From Catenibacterium mitsuokai (GTDB taxonomy: Bacteria > Bacillota_I > Bacilli_A > Erysipelotrichales > Coprobacillaceae), in assembly GCF_025148785.1 (NCBI RefSeq), contig NZ_CP102271.1, positions 2,287,972 through 2,351,971 of the forward strand: a stretch of DNA of 64,000 nt. Reading direction: 5' to 3'. Positions within the stretch are counted from its first letter, which is position 1, and each line of letters starts with the position of its first letter. The translations under genes and the position numbers were made by a program. The notes under the pieces are model-generated. The model did no database searches. It was not told where the DNA came from and saw nothing but the letters and a program-made list of their open reading frames with translations. Positions 8,240-17,018 of this stretch are shown here, piece by piece.

Positions 8240-9073
8240 CTACTTTTCCATTTCTTGAATAATACGTCTTGTATTAATAATCTTTTGTGCATATTTTTCT
8301 TTATTACGTTTCACTAATCCATAGTAAAGAAGATCAACAACAATAAGTGAAGAATAACGAGAACTCATCGCTCCGATACGTAATGACTGTTCCTGTGAAG
8401 GAATAGTTAATACATGATCTACTAACTTACCAAGCTTATTATAAGCAGATTGTGTAATTGCGACAGATGGGATGTTCATTTCCTTTGCCCATTTAGCCGC
8501 AGTAACTATACCTTTTGTTTCTCCACTATATGAAACAAAGATGGCTAAATCTTCTTCAGTCATATTGGGAACAGATGTCATCTGAAGATGAACATCTGGA
8601 TAAAAGCAGGCATATTTCCCTATTCTCATCAGTTTATGTATAAAATCATCACAGACAATAGCTGAACCACCTACACCAAATAAGTAAACATGTTTCGCTT
8701 GTTCTAAAGCTTTCACAACATCTTCTAGTGTAGAAGCACTAAGAAGATGATATGTTTTATCAATAGTCACAATCTGAGAATGATGTACTTTATTCATAAG
8801 TGTTGCCATATCTTCATCTGGATGTAGTAAGTTATCTACTTCAGGAATTGATCCTACTAGATCCTTGGCAAGTTCAATCTTCAATTGTGGAAAACCTGAA
8901 TAACCAAGTTTTTTCGCAAATCTAACAACTGCTGCAGAAGATGAATGTGTCTTTTCTCCAAGTTTCATAGCAGAATCATCAAGAACCTGTTCTGGATGTT
9001 CTATGATATATTGCGCTATTTCTTTTTCTGTTTCTGTAAGGCTTGCTTCTTTAATACGTGTAATACAGCTCAT
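8240..9073 (-). CDS. RpiR/MurR-family transcriptional regulator
   Basis: A 277-residue regulator with an N-terminal helix-turn-helix (about 1-77, with SSAAVVRFAKKLGYSGFPQLK at the recognition helix) and a C-terminal SIS sugar-isomerase domain (about 120-245, with YLFGVGGSAIVCDD and FVSYSGETKGIV). RpiR proteins bind phosphosugar-like effectors through SIS. It is first in an operon with the M20 amidohydrolase, which suggests control of salvage of an N-acylated compound such as an amino-sugar derivative. That link is inferred from position only. Confidence 0.92.
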   Translation of the reverse strand: MSCITRIKEASLTETEKEIAQYIIEHPEQVLDDSAMKLGEKTHSSSAAVVRFAKKLGYSGFPQLKIELAKDLVGSIPEVDNLLHPDEDMATLMNKVHHSQIVTIDKTYHLLSASTLEDVVKALEQAKHVYLFGVGGSAIVCDDFIHKLMRIGKYACFYPDVHLQMTSVPNMTEEDLAIFVSYSGETKGIVTAAKWAKEMNIPSVAITQSAYNKLGKLVDHVLTIPSQEQSLRIGAMSSRYSSLIVVDLLYYGLVKRNKEKYAQKIINTRRIIQEMEK

Positions 9074-9087
9074 TAGAACCTCCTTCT

Positions 9088-9145
9088 CATATATGACTAC
9101 GCATATATGTTTTTATTTGTCTTTCCTTATACAAAAGTATACCAT
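9088..9145 (-). promoter_or_regulatory. Upstream region of the RpiR operon: extended -10 and CATATATG repeats
   Basis: On the minus strand an extended -10 (TGGTATACT, with TATACT at 9141-9136) lies before the gene. Two copies of the self-complementary octamer CATATATG (9102-9109 and 9088-9095) lie between it and the ribosome binding site. They may be an operator for RpiR autoregulation. Confidence 0.35.
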
Positions 9146-9334
9146 GTTTTTCTTTTACATCGCATTTTTTATGGCACATTATATGAATTATATGCATTTT
9201 TAATAAAATTTTATCATTTTAAAAGAAATTTTATTATCATTTAATAATTCATTTTATCATGAATATGAGGTGCTTTTTTTCGCTTATTCCGATAATAATG
9301 TATGATAATTTAACGTTACGATGATAATTTTTTA
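9146..9334. other. AT-rich divergent intergenic stretch
   Basis: This part of the region between the rpiR and amt genes is strongly AT-rich with repeated TTTTATCAT/ATTTTATTATCAT-like runs. No gene is seen. It probably serves as the upstream regulatory DNA of the ammonium transporter. Confidence 0.4.
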
Positions 9335-9363
9335 TTGACATGACTATTTTCTATTCGTATAAT
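9335..9363 (+). promoter_or_regulatory. Consensus sigma-A promoter of the ammonium transporter gene
   Basis: TTGACA at 9335-9340, 17 bases, TATAAT at 9358-9363. Both hexamers are perfect consensus with ideal spacing, about 57 bases before the start codon. Confidence 0.85.
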
Positions 9364-9419
9364 GCAGTCATACCAGAAAGGTAAAAAGAAAACATAAACA
9401 TGATAAAGGGGGAGTGCTT

Positions 9420-11111
9420 ATGGCAAAGGTTTTAACTGAAGTTTTTGGTATATGGTATTTAATTGGTGCCGCGTTTGTATTCTTTATGCAGGCAGGCTTC
9501 GCAATGGTTGAGGCAGGGTTCACCCGTGCTAAGAACGCCGGAAATATCATCATGAAGAACTTGATGGATTTCTGTTTAGGAACTGTTGCTTTTCTTATTG
9601 TAGGTTATAGCTTCTTATGTGGGAGTGATGTAGCTAACGGATTTATTGGCTGGGTTGGTTTTGGAAATGGTCCATTAACTAACTTTGCATCCACTGATTG
9701 GTCTAGCTTCGTATTCAACTTAGTATTCTGTGCAACTGCAGCAACTATCGTATCTGGAGCCATGGCAGAAAGAACTAAGTTCTTAAGTTATTGTATTTAT
9801 TCATTCGTTATTTCTTTAGTTGTTTATCCTATTGAAGCTCATTGGGTTTGGGGACCTGATGGCTGGTTAACAGCAATGGGATTCCATGATTTCGCTGGTA
9901 GTGCAGTTATTCACTTCGTTGGTGGTTTAACTGCTTTAATTGGGGCTAAACTTCTTGGTCCTCGTATTGGTAAGTTCAATAAAGATGGAAGCCCAAATGG
10001 TATTCCTGGTCATAGTTTAACTATTGGTGCTTTAGGTGTATTCATTCTTTGGTTTGGCTGGTATGGATTCAACGGTGCTGCTGCTAAGAATGGTACTCAG
10101 TTAGCAACAATCTTTGCAACGACTACTGTTGCACCAGCACTTGCAACATGTACTGTTATGATCTTTACTTGGTTAAAGTATGGTAAGCCTGATGTAGCTA
10201 TGAGCTTAAACGGTTCTCTTGCAGGTTTAGTTGCAATTACTGCTGGATGTGATGCAGTTAATGTAATGGGTGCTTGTATTATTGGTATTTTATCTGGATT
10301 TACTGTTTGTTTCTTTACTTGGTTATTAGATTATAAATTACATATTGATGATCCAGTTGGTGCTGTCGCTGTTCATTTTGGTAATGGTTTACTTGGTACT
10401 ATCTGTGTTGGATTATTTGCCTGCGGTACTGATACAATGCCTAAGGCTCAGGGTCTATTCTACGGAGGAGGCTTTAAGTTATTAGGTACTCAGTTACTTG
10501 GCTTATTATGTATTGGTGTTTGGACTGCTGTATTAATGACTATTACATTCGTAGTTATTAAGCATACTGTTGGTCTTAGAGTTACTGAAGAAGAAGAAAT
10601 TACTGGTCTTGATAAGCTTGAACATGGTTTAGAGAGTGCTTATGCAGGTTTCGCATTAGAAACAGAAACTTATACTGGTGCTACTGCTGTAACTGTTTCA
10701 GCTCCTGAATTAAGTGTTGCAGAAGCTGTTCCTACTGTTGCAGTCAATGGGGAAGGTAAGATCAGTAAGATTGTTATTATTGCGAAAGCAGAAAAGATGG
10801 ATGCTTTAAAAGTTGCTATGAATGATATTGGTGTTACTGGTATGACAGTGACAAGAGTATCAGGCTGTGGTGTTCAGAAAGGACAGACTGCTTATTATAG
10901 AGGCGCTAAGGTTGATATCCAGTTATTGCCTAAAGTAAAGGCTGAGATTGTTGTGTCTAGTATTCCTGTACAGACAGTTGTAGATGCAGCAAGAAGTGTT
11001 CTATACACTGGTCATATGGGTGATGGTAAGATCTTTATCTATAATGTAGAGAATGTCGTAAGAATCTCTTCTGGTGAACAAGGTCCTGAAGCCTTAAGCT
11101 ATGAAGACTAA
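9420..11111 (+). CDS. amt: Ammonium transporter fused to a PII signalling domain
   Basis: A 563-residue fusion. Residues 1 to about 400 are an 11-TM Amt channel (FFMQAGFAMVEAGFTRAKN near the start, GALGVFILWFGWYGFNGA, DDPVGAVAVHFGNG with the pore His). Residues about 450-563 are a complete PII/GlnK domain (KIVIIAKAEKMDALK, the T-loop GVQKGQTAYYRG, LLPKVKAEIVV and the B/C-loop TGHMGDGKIFIYNVENVVRI). In most bacteria GlnK is a separate protein that plugs Amt when nitrogen is plentiful; here the regulator is covalently attached. ATG at 9420 is preferred over an in-frame GTG at 9414 because AGGGGGAG lies at ideal spacing. It is monocistronic with a terminator behind it. Confidence 0.95.
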   Translation: MAKVLTEVFGIWYLIGAAFVFFMQAGFAMVEAGFTRAKNAGNIIMKNLMDFCLGTVAFLIVGYSFLCGSDVANGFIGWVGFGNGPLTNFASTDWSSFVFNLVFCATAATIVSGAMAERTKFLSYCIYSFVISLVVYPIEAHWVWGPDGWLTAMGFHDFAGSAVIHFVGGLTALIGAKLLGPRIGKFNKDGSPNGIPGHSLTIGALGVFILWFGWYGFNGAAAKNGTQLATIFATTTVAPALATCTVMIFTWLKYGKPDVAMSLNGSLAGLVAITAGCDAVNVMGACIIGILSGFTVCFFTWLLDYKLHIDDPVGAVAVHFGNGLLGTICVGLFACGTDTMPKAQGLFYGGGFKLLGTQLLGLLCIGVWTAVLMTITFVVIKHTVGLRVTEEEEITGLDKLEHGLESAYAGFALETETYTGATAVTVSAPELSVAEAVPTVAVNGEGKISKIVIIAKAEKMDALKVAMNDIGVTGMTVTRVSGCGVQKGQTAYYRGAKVDIQLLPKVKAEIVVSSIPVQTVVDAARSVLYTGHMGDGKIFIYNVENVVRISSGEQGPEALSYED

Positions 11112-11117
11112 ATAAAG

Positions 11118-11149
11118 ATGAGACTCGATTAGTCGAGCCTCATTTTTTT
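11118..11149 (+). terminator. Rho-independent terminator of amt
   Basis: ATGAGACTCGA-TTAG-TCGAGCCTCAT (one mismatch) followed by TTTTTTT. Confidence 0.85.
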
Positions 11150-11218
11150 CATTATTTGTTTGATTGGTACTGTTTATATTCTCTTCCTATATAATATAGA
11201 TATATAAAGGAGACAGAT

Positions 11219-12058
11219 ATGGGTAAAATAATATTTCTAGATGTAGATGGTACATTAATTGATTATGAAGCAAAGTTACCTGCTTCAGCAGCTAAGGCAG
11301 TAGACATGGCACGAGCAAATGGACATAAGGTATATATTTGTACAGGATGTTCTAAGGCTGAAGTACTACAGCGTAATTTATGTGATTTAGATGGTATGAT
11401 TGGTGGTAATGGTGCTTATGTAGAAGACCATGATGAAGTTGTTATGCATCAAGGATTATCAAAGGAAGATGTAAAACATATTGTAGATTGGTGTAATGAG
11501 AGACACTTAGGATTCTATTTAGAAGCTAATAGCGGCATGTACTGCAATGACTATATGTTAGAACAGGGTCCTGAAACAATGGTTAAGTATGCTCAGGGTA
11601 AAGGAGCCGACCTAGAGAAAGCAAAGGAATCTTCTAAAGCATTCATGGATGGATTTATTTATTTACAGGGTGAAGACTTATATAGAGATGATGTAAATAA
11701 GATCAGCTTTATCTTAAGCTCTTATCAGGATCATTTAGATTCTAAGGTGGAATTCCCTGACCTTATTGCAAATACATGGGGTGGTAAGGGTGAAGTAGCC
11801 TTATATGGTGATTTAGGCCCTACTGGTATTACTAAGAGACATGCGATTGAAGTGTTGATGGAACATCTTGGTGCTGATTTTAAGGATACTATTTCTTTTG
11901 GTGATGCAAAGATTGATTTATCAATGTTTGAATGTTGTGCTTATAATGTTGCTATGGGTAATGGTGGTCCTGAAATTAAGGAAGCAGCAGATTATATTAC
12001 GACTGATGTTAATGATGATGGACTTTATAATGCGTTTAAGCATTTAGGATTAATTTAA
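11219..12058 (+). CDS. Cof-type HAD-superfamily phosphatase
   Basis: A 279-residue HAD hydrolase with the type IIB (Cof) cap. Motif I is FLDVDGTLIDY (residues 6-16, nucleophile Asp), motif II is YICTGCSK (Thr near residue 41), the motif III Lys lies in TGITKRHAIEVL (about 205) and motif IV is SFGDAKIDLSMFE (about 223). Such enzymes remove phosphate from sugar phosphates, FMN or PLP; specificity is not predictable. Ribosome binding site AAAGGAGA precedes the ATG. A TATAAT at 11190-11195 is a likely -10. A strong terminator follows. Confidence 0.88.
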   Translation: MGKIIFLDVDGTLIDYEAKLPASAAKAVDMARANGHKVYICTGCSKAEVLQRNLCDLDGMIGGNGAYVEDHDEVVMHQGLSKEDVKHIVDWCNERHLGFYLEANSGMYCNDYMLEQGPETMVKYAQGKGADLEKAKESSKAFMDGFIYLQGEDLYRDDVNKISFILSSYQDHLDSKVEFPDLIANTWGGKGEVALYGDLGPTGITKRHAIEVLMEHLGADFKDTISFGDAKIDLSMFECCAYNVAMGNGGPEIKEAADYITTDVNDDGLYNAFKHLGLI

Positions 12059-12122
12059 ACAAATTTGAAGAAAAATTCGAAGAAAGCCGGGGAGAGAGAA
12101 ATTCGAAAAAAAAATAAAAAGA

Positions 12123-12153
12123 CCTCTCTGATTTTAAAATCAAAGAGGTTTTT
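12123..12153. terminator. Bidirectional terminator after the HAD gene
   Basis: CCTCTCTGATTTT paired with AAAATCAAAGAGG, followed by TTTTT on the plus strand and by a U-rich tract on the minus strand. It also separates the plus-strand genes from the minus-strand RiPP cluster. Confidence 0.8.
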
Positions 12154-12534
12154 GGCATTTAGCCGTTTAACTTAATACCATTGGGTGAATCTCACCCCTT
12201 ACTACGTGATAATTCAAATATAGGAAACCCCTAGTTATTTTAAATTATCCCTTTTTATACTATCTAAGTTAGTCTGAAATCATCACGTCAATATAGTTCC
12301 GTATACAAAATACATAGGTATCTACATTATATATTAATTTTGTAACTTATAAGGATAGAAAAATTAAAAAATGACTATATTTGCTTCTTTTTGCTTCTAT
12401 GTGTTTCATCTACACTTTTCCTAATTGTAAGGCTTATTGTATTAACTGTAAAAGTAACTGTTTTGATTTAACTAATTCTTTCCAAGTATCTGTGTACTTT
12501 ATTTGAACTTTGATAGAATTCTTTTTAGAGTTTT
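12154..12534. other. 380-base intergenic stretch between HAD gene and RiPP cluster
   Basis: No convincing gene. A short hairpin GGGTGA-ATC-TCACCC is at about 12184-12198. A 35-codon Cys-containing frame (12399-12506, plus strand) lacks a ribosome binding site and is not called. The rest is AT-rich without recognizable motifs. Confidence 0.4.
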
Positions 12535-13800
12535 TTACTTTTTTTCTCCTAGAAGTTTCAACAATGGTCTAATAACATATCGATTTCTGACACAAGGAGT
12601 TCTAACAGTTCCTTTCAAGTATCTGTTATGAATACATCCTCCCAAACAAATTGGGAAGTATTTACATTCAGCACAGGTATCTCCGACATTCAAATAATCA
12701 ACGAACTTTTGATCATCACTCCAATCTTTTGTTGATGAAAATTCTTGTACACAGGCGTGTAAGGATCCATCTGGAGCAATTACAACCGAGTGCGGATTTG
12801 TTGCAAAACAGCCACTCTTTTTAGGCATGGGAAATAAATCTATTAAGTTTTGAACAAATCCTCGTTCATACATAGCGTTGAAAACATCAAAAAACAGTTC
12901 TTCTTTTTGATCATCTCTTATATAGCTCTCAGGCATCACAAATTCCGGAGGAAAAAGAAATGTAGGAAATAAATGGAAATTATCGTAAGCAAAAAACGGT
13001 TCAATTTCATCAAGCATTTTTCGGAAGTCTTTTTTATTATTATTATCTAAATGGATTCTTAAATTAACATATACTCCCATTTGTAAAAGATCATGTATGG
13101 CATTTAATGTGGTTCTAAAAGCACTATTCCCACTAAAACTTACACTTTTCCTTGTATTGTGTTGTGGTTCTGTACCATCGATTGTAATATGCGCCACTGT
13201 TAGATTCCAATTATTAATGGCATGTTTAATAAGTTCTCTGCTAAATAAGGTGGCATTAGTAGTTATAGATGATGTCCATTCTCTATTAGCAAAAGCTCCT
13301 TTTTCTGATAACATTGAGATAATTTTATCAATCTTATCTACGCATAATAGGGGTTCTCCTCCATACCAGTCTAAGGTAAACGAATCATCATTTCCCACCT
13401 GACTAATTATGTATTTCACTAAATCATTTGTAGTGACATCGGACATAGTTTGCTTGCAATAATCATCTTCATAACAATAAAAACATTTTGCGTTGCAGGA
13501 TGTTGTGGGAATGATTGTGAAAAAATTAATATTGCTTTTTTCTTCTAACTTTATCGTGCTTGTAAATTCGCGTAATTCGTTGCATCCATCAGGAACTAAA
13601 AAACCATTTTTTATGAGTAAAAATTTGTCTTCTTGCGTTAAAAATTTCATGACTGTACCATTCCAACCATAAATAATTGCGCCACTAGCTGTATTATAAA
13701 CAATATTACCATGTCGATAGCAAATATTATAATGTGAACTGTGATATAAAGATTTTTCATCATATTCTCTATTTTTATTTCCACTTCTTAATAACAGCAT
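12535..13800 (-). CDS. Radical SAM/SPASM peptide-modifying enzyme, second of RiPP cluster A
   Basis: A 421-residue radical SAM protein. The [4Fe-4S] motif CNAKCFYC lies in IIPTTSCNAKCFYCYED (about 97-113) and the SAM-binding DWYGGEPLL follows. The C-terminal SPASM domain has CAECKYFPICLGGC and a further Cys near the end, enough to hold auxiliary clusters. Such enzymes form thioether or carbon-carbon crosslinks, or otherwise alter ribosomal peptides. ATG at 13800 is preferred over an upstream start (13821) because AAGAAGG lies at good spacing and the methyltransferase stop is one base before it, giving translational coupling. It is the last gene of the cluster. Its target is presumably the peptide at 16872-16994. 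Confidence 0.9.
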   Translation of the reverse strand: MLLLRSGNKNREYDEKSLYHSSHYNICYRHGNIVYNTASGAIIYGWNGTVMKFLTQEDKFLLIKNGFLVPDGCNELREFTSTIKLEEKSNINFFTIIPTTSCNAKCFYCYEDDYCKQTMSDVTTNDLVKYIISQVGNDDSFTLDWYGGEPLLCVDKIDKIISMLSEKGAFANREWTSSITTNATLFSRELIKHAINNWNLTVAHITIDGTEPQHNTRKSVSFSGNSAFRTTLNAIHDLLQMGVYVNLRIHLDNNNKKDFRKMLDEIEPFFAYDNFHLFPTFLFPPEFVMPESYIRDDQKEELFFDVFNAMYERGFVQNLIDLFPMPKKSGCFATNPHSVVIAPDGSLHACVQEFSSTKDWSDDQKFVDYLNVGDTCAECKYFPICLGGCIHNRYLKGTVRTPCVRNRYVIRPLLKLLGEKK

Positions 13801-13801
13801 A

Positions 13802-14605
13802 TTAAACCTTCTTTCTAGCAAGAACTAAACCATGATTAGATGCTCCCAATAGACTTGGTTCTCTACAAACCATACGATGATATTTCATCCAAACCTCTAA
13901 CTGTTTATCATCCAATAAATTAATGACGTTTTGAAAGACAATGCTCTGACCGTCTGTTGCCAAATGATCTATAATAGTTAACCCAAAACTATTGAGAACA
14001 TTTTCAATGTCCTTTGGAGAATAATAATTATTATCTGTCCAAAAACATAGCTTATCCTCACTTGAAATTTTTCTATCAATTAGTATTTTATCAACAAGCT
14101 CATTACTTATTCTTGACGTGTCTCCGCGCATTACGCACGGAAATACAGAAAAAGGGCTTATATAAGAGAATGCTATAATGCCAAAGTCTTTTGTGACACG
14201 GATGCATTCTCTAATACATGATGCTTGTTCTTTTTCATCAATCAAATGATATAACGGTCCCATACATAATGTAATATCAAAACTATTGCGTTCAAACATA
14301 GATAAATTGGTTGCATTTCCCACAATAGATCTAATCTTTATGTTTTCATTAATGGCAATTTCTCTTAGTCGAGAGATATGCTTAGGTACTAAATCTAGTG
14401 CTGTAACATGAATACCCATTTTTGCATAATATAAAGAGTATATTCCTACACCGCACCCACAATCTAATACATTTATATTCTTTTCCATATAAGGTTTTAG
14501 TGCATCAACTGTTGATAAAAATTCTATTTTGCGTGCATTAGTACTTTGAAGACGATTTTCTTCATCAATTTCATTGTATGAATCAATAATATTTAATCTA
14601 TTCAT
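13802..14605 (-). CDS. Class I SAM-dependent methyltransferase of RiPP cluster A
   Basis: A 267-residue class I methyltransferase. The SAM-binding motif VLDCGCGVGIYSLYYAKMG is at about 45-63, the acidic residue in VTALDLVPKH near 70 and the motif IV region DITLCMGPLYHL near 111. This belongs to the large Methyltransf_11/25-type group and no substrate can be named from sequence. It sits between a second methyltransferase (18-base gap) and a radical SAM gene (one-base gap), so it most likely methylates the RiPP precursor or an intermediate. Confidence 0.88.
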   Translation of the reverse strand: MNRLNIIDSYNEIDEENRLQSTNARKIEFLSTVDALKPYMEKNINVLDCGCGVGIYSLYYAKMGIHVTALDLVPKHISRLREIAINENIKIRSIVGNATNLSMFERNSFDITLCMGPLYHLIDEKEQASCIRECIRVTKDFGIIAFSYISPFSVFPCVMRGDTSRISNELVDKILIDRKISSEDKLCFWTDNNYYSPKDIENVLNSFGLTIIDHLATDGQSIVFQNVINLLDDKQLEVWMKYHRMVCREPSLLGASNHGLVLARKKV

Positions 14606-14623
14606 CTATTCACCATCCCTAAT

Positions 14624-15436
14624 CTATTTTGCTACCATACACAAAACATCAGTAGATTCAAAATATGGTGTTCCTGTGCAAGAACTATAAAATTCGAATT
14701 CTGTAAATCCTGCTTGCTCAAATTCAAATCTTAATGTGTCTGATGTAAATGTTTGAATCCAAGAATTCCATACTTTTATTTCCTTGTTAATTCTAACAGT
14801 TTGTATTAATATAAGCCTTAAGTCATCATACCTATAAAATGCATTCAATTCCAAATAAGGTTTATCAGACCAAAAACCGTCACTCTGGATATATTCCCAA
14901 TCTCTTGATTCCTTTCGATTTTTGTAATGATTTTCCGTAAAAACTTCTACGATAACCATACCTCCAAAAGCTAATGAAGATCTAATTTTTTTAAGAAGTT
15001 CTAGTCTTTCATTAGGGGGATAAAACGAATAAATGCCATACAGCATTAAAACCATATTATACAGTTTGTTACAATTTATCTTCCTAAAATCTAAAGTATC
15101 GAATTCAATATTATTACCAAAGTAATTTTTTTTTGCAAATGCAATATGATATTTGGAAATGTCAATTCCATAATAGAAAAAACCGGCTTTTTCTAGAGGT
15201 CGTGCATATAATCCAGGCCCACACCCAACATCTAGTAAATTTCCCTTCTGTGGATTTATATTAGCGAACCAATTTATAGAATTAACAATTGTGTCTCTCT
15301 TCCTGCTTCCAGAATCAATGTTAGGATTCAGATGTTTTTTTAACACATTTGCAGCAATATATTCGTTTTCCCACAGCGTCATTTCACCTTGTTCAAAGGG
15401 CATGGGTTTTTTTAACTTTTCAAGATTATAAATCAT
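14624..15436 (-). CDS. Class I SAM-dependent methyltransferase of RiPP cluster A
   Basis: A methyltransferase of about 270 residues with the SAM motif NLLDVGCGPGLYARPLEKAG and FYYGIDISKYHIAFAKKN (Asp for ribose binding), then YNMVLMLYGIYSFYP as motif IV. The start overlaps the end of the upstream radical SAM gene. ATG at 15436 is chosen; an in-frame TTG lies three codons earlier and an ATG eleven codons later, and neither has a better ribosome binding site. It is unlike the second methyltransferase in length and C-terminus, so the two probably act on different atoms. Substrate is inferred from the cluster only. Confidence 0.85.
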   Translation of the reverse strand: MIYNLEKLKKPMPFEQGEMTLWENEYIAANVLKKHLNPNIDSGSRKRDTIVNSINWFANINPQKGNLLDVGCGPGLYARPLEKAGFFYYGIDISKYHIAFAKKNYFGNNIEFDTLDFRKINCNKLYNMVLMLYGIYSFYPPNERLELLKKIRSSLAFGGMVIVEVFTENHYKNRKESRDWEYIQSDGFWSDKPYLELNAFYRYDDLRLILIQTVRINKEIKVWNSWIQTFTSDTLRFEFEQAGFTEFEFYSSCTGTPYFESTDVLCMVAK

Positions 15437-16745
15437 TAATTTCAAGTGCCGCCCTTTTTATTAATTCTTTTATAGCTCCTTTTACGGATGTGCAAGCATG
15501 TTCTTTTCCATACTTGAATTCTCTATATTTGCAACCACCTTGACAGATTGGTAACAAATTACAAGAATTGCATTTTTCATCATCAATAATTGGATTTGCG
15601 TAGTATAAGGCAATATCATTTTTAATTCTGCCAGAAAATACATTTCCACTAGAGTATTCCTCATGTCCTAATAGTCTATGACAATTATAAATATTTCCAC
15701 CGGAATCAATTGTCAAGGATGACTCGCATCCCCCATAGCAGCTTGTAGGTATAGGAGATAGATAGTACTTTCGTAAAATAGCATCATATTTAGAGCCACT
15801 TTCAACACGTTTGTCGTAATTTCCAAAGCTACAAAAATCTTTTTCTGCGTCTAACAGTGCTATTAGTGGATGTTTCTGGCTTGACGTAAATTTTTCAGTG
15901 ATTGCTGGGATTTCGATTGAATCAATCGGAGCTAAATATACGAAAAAATTAGAATCGTTGCCAAATTTATCTTTTAAATAATCTACTGTATTTATCGCTT
16001 TTTGGTATTCTAATGGATTGAAATTAATTCGAATACGGATATTGATTTGAGCTTGCAGACATCTGCTGATATTCTCCATTACTATATCAAATGGATTGGT
16101 ATCTGAATAAACATAATCTTTAATTCGATTGTACTCTTCATTCAAATCATCAATAGTTATTTGTATGATTTTTACATTCCATTGATTAATAGCTTGTTCT
16201 ACTATGGAATCATTTAATAAATATCCATTAGTAATTATTTTAGAATCAAAACTTACACCTCTAGAACTAAGATATTCTACGATATATGAAATTGTTTTAG
16301 GTTCAAGTAAAGGTTCCCCCCCAAACCATTGAATTACGAGATGTTCTGGATCATGGTTCTGAAAAATGTACTCCGCAACTGCTCGCGCTGTATCAAGATT
16401 CATTCTTTTTTGTACAGCGCCTTTTTCAAAGCAGTAATAACACCTTGCGTTACATCCTGTTGTAGGACAAATAATATAATAACTAGGGGAATCATCGTTC
16501 GAGGCCAATGTTCTCATCCTTAGTGATTCTAAAAACGTTAACTCATTCACATCATCTGAAATTAAAAAACCCATTTCTAATAATGCAGCTGTTTCATCAG
16601 AATGATCATCATATTTAGAATATACGAAAATATCTTCGTATATTTTCTTTTCTAGTTCAACCATTGAAGTAGTAAACGTTGAGTATAGAAGGACTGAGTC
16701 CTCAGAAAATCCAGGTTGTTCAACTATAAACTGTGATTTTTTCAT
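15426..16745 (-). CDS. Radical SAM/SPASM peptide-modifying enzyme, first of RiPP cluster A
   Basis: A 439-residue radical SAM protein. CNARCYYC lies in IICPTTGCNARCYYCFE (about 90-106), followed by QWFGGEPLL. The SPASM region has CYGGCESSLTID, then CNSCNLLPICQGGC and a final Cys. An N-terminal segment of about 85 residues before the radical SAM core could recognize the leader. It is the first enzyme downstream of the precursor peptide, 126 bases away, with an attenuator hairpin between them. The ribosome binding site is GGGAGGAAC. Its reading frame stays open upstream to the precursor's stop codon, but the ATG at 16745 is the only start with a good ribosome binding site. Confidence 0.92.
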   Translation of the reverse strand: MKKSQFIVEQPGFSEDSVLLYSTFTTSMVELEKKIYEDIFVYSKYDDHSDETAALLEMGFLISDDVNELTFLESLRMRTLASNDDSPSYYIICPTTGCNARCYYCFEKGAVQKRMNLDTARAVAEYIFQNHDPEHLVIQWFGGEPLLEPKTISYIVEYLSSRGVSFDSKIITNGYLLNDSIVEQAINQWNVKIIQITIDDLNEEYNRIKDYVYSDTNPFDIVMENISRCLQAQINIRIRINFNPLEYQKAINTVDYLKDKFGNDSNFFVYLAPIDSIEIPAITEKFTSSQKHPLIALLDAEKDFCSFGNYDKRVESGSKYDAILRKYYLSPIPTSCYGGCESSLTIDSGGNIYNCHRLLGHEEYSSGNVFSGRIKNDIALYYANPIIDDEKCNSCNLLPICQGGCKYREFKYGKEHACTSVKGAIKELIKRAALEINDL

Positions 16746-16782
16746 TTGTTCCTCCCATAGAACAGATTTGTTCTTTATAAAT

Positions 16783-16823
16783 AAAAAAACTGCATCAACA
16801 GACTTTTCAGTTGCTGACGCAGT
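16783..16823 (-). terminator. Attenuator-like terminator between precursor and maturases
   Basis: On the minus strand ACTGCGTCAG pairs with TTGATGCAGT (G-U allowed), with further inner pairing, followed by TTTTTTT. It lies after the precursor gene and before the first radical SAM gene. Partial termination here would give more precursor than enzyme, as is usual in RiPP operons. Confidence 0.75.
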
Positions 16824-16871
16824 ACTACATTTGCCTGTATTACACTTTTTTAAGGAATGCAGATGGCATGA

Positions 16872-16994
16872 TTAGCCGTCACTGCAACGGCATAGGCAAC
16901 TACTAGCCATTTCGTTTGCTACAAATTTTTCAGATGCAGCTTGCTCAAGTTTCTTAGAAGCAACCTCAGAAGATACATTACGAATAACTTTCAT
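16872..16994 (-). CDS. RiPP precursor peptide of cluster A (40 residues, Cys-rich C-terminus)
   Basis: A 40-codon gene with an excellent ribosome binding site (GGAGGAG, seven bases before ATG). The product begins MKVIRNVSSEVASKKLEQ, an amphipathic leader of about 30 residues, and ends in SSCLCRCSDG with three Cys at every second position. A short charged leader followed by a Cys-dense tail, directly ahead of two radical SAM/SPASM enzymes and two methyltransferases, is the hallmark of a ribosomally made, modified peptide. The CxCxC spacing suggests thioether crosslinks (sactipeptide or ranthipeptide type), but the class is not recognized. No protease or exporter lies in the cluster. Confidence 0.85.
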   Translation of the reverse strand: MKVIRNVSSEVASKKLEQAASEKFVANEMASSCLCRCSDG

Positions 16995-17018
16995 TCCGAC
17001 TCTCCTCCTTTCTTTTAA

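Noticed and set aside
12399-12506. Plus-strand 35-codon frame with five Cys (NCKAYCINCKSNC) near RiPP cluster A, a possible second precursor.
   Set aside because: No ribosome binding site, opposite strand to the cluster and a low-complexity TTTGCTTC run at its start. Most likely chance.
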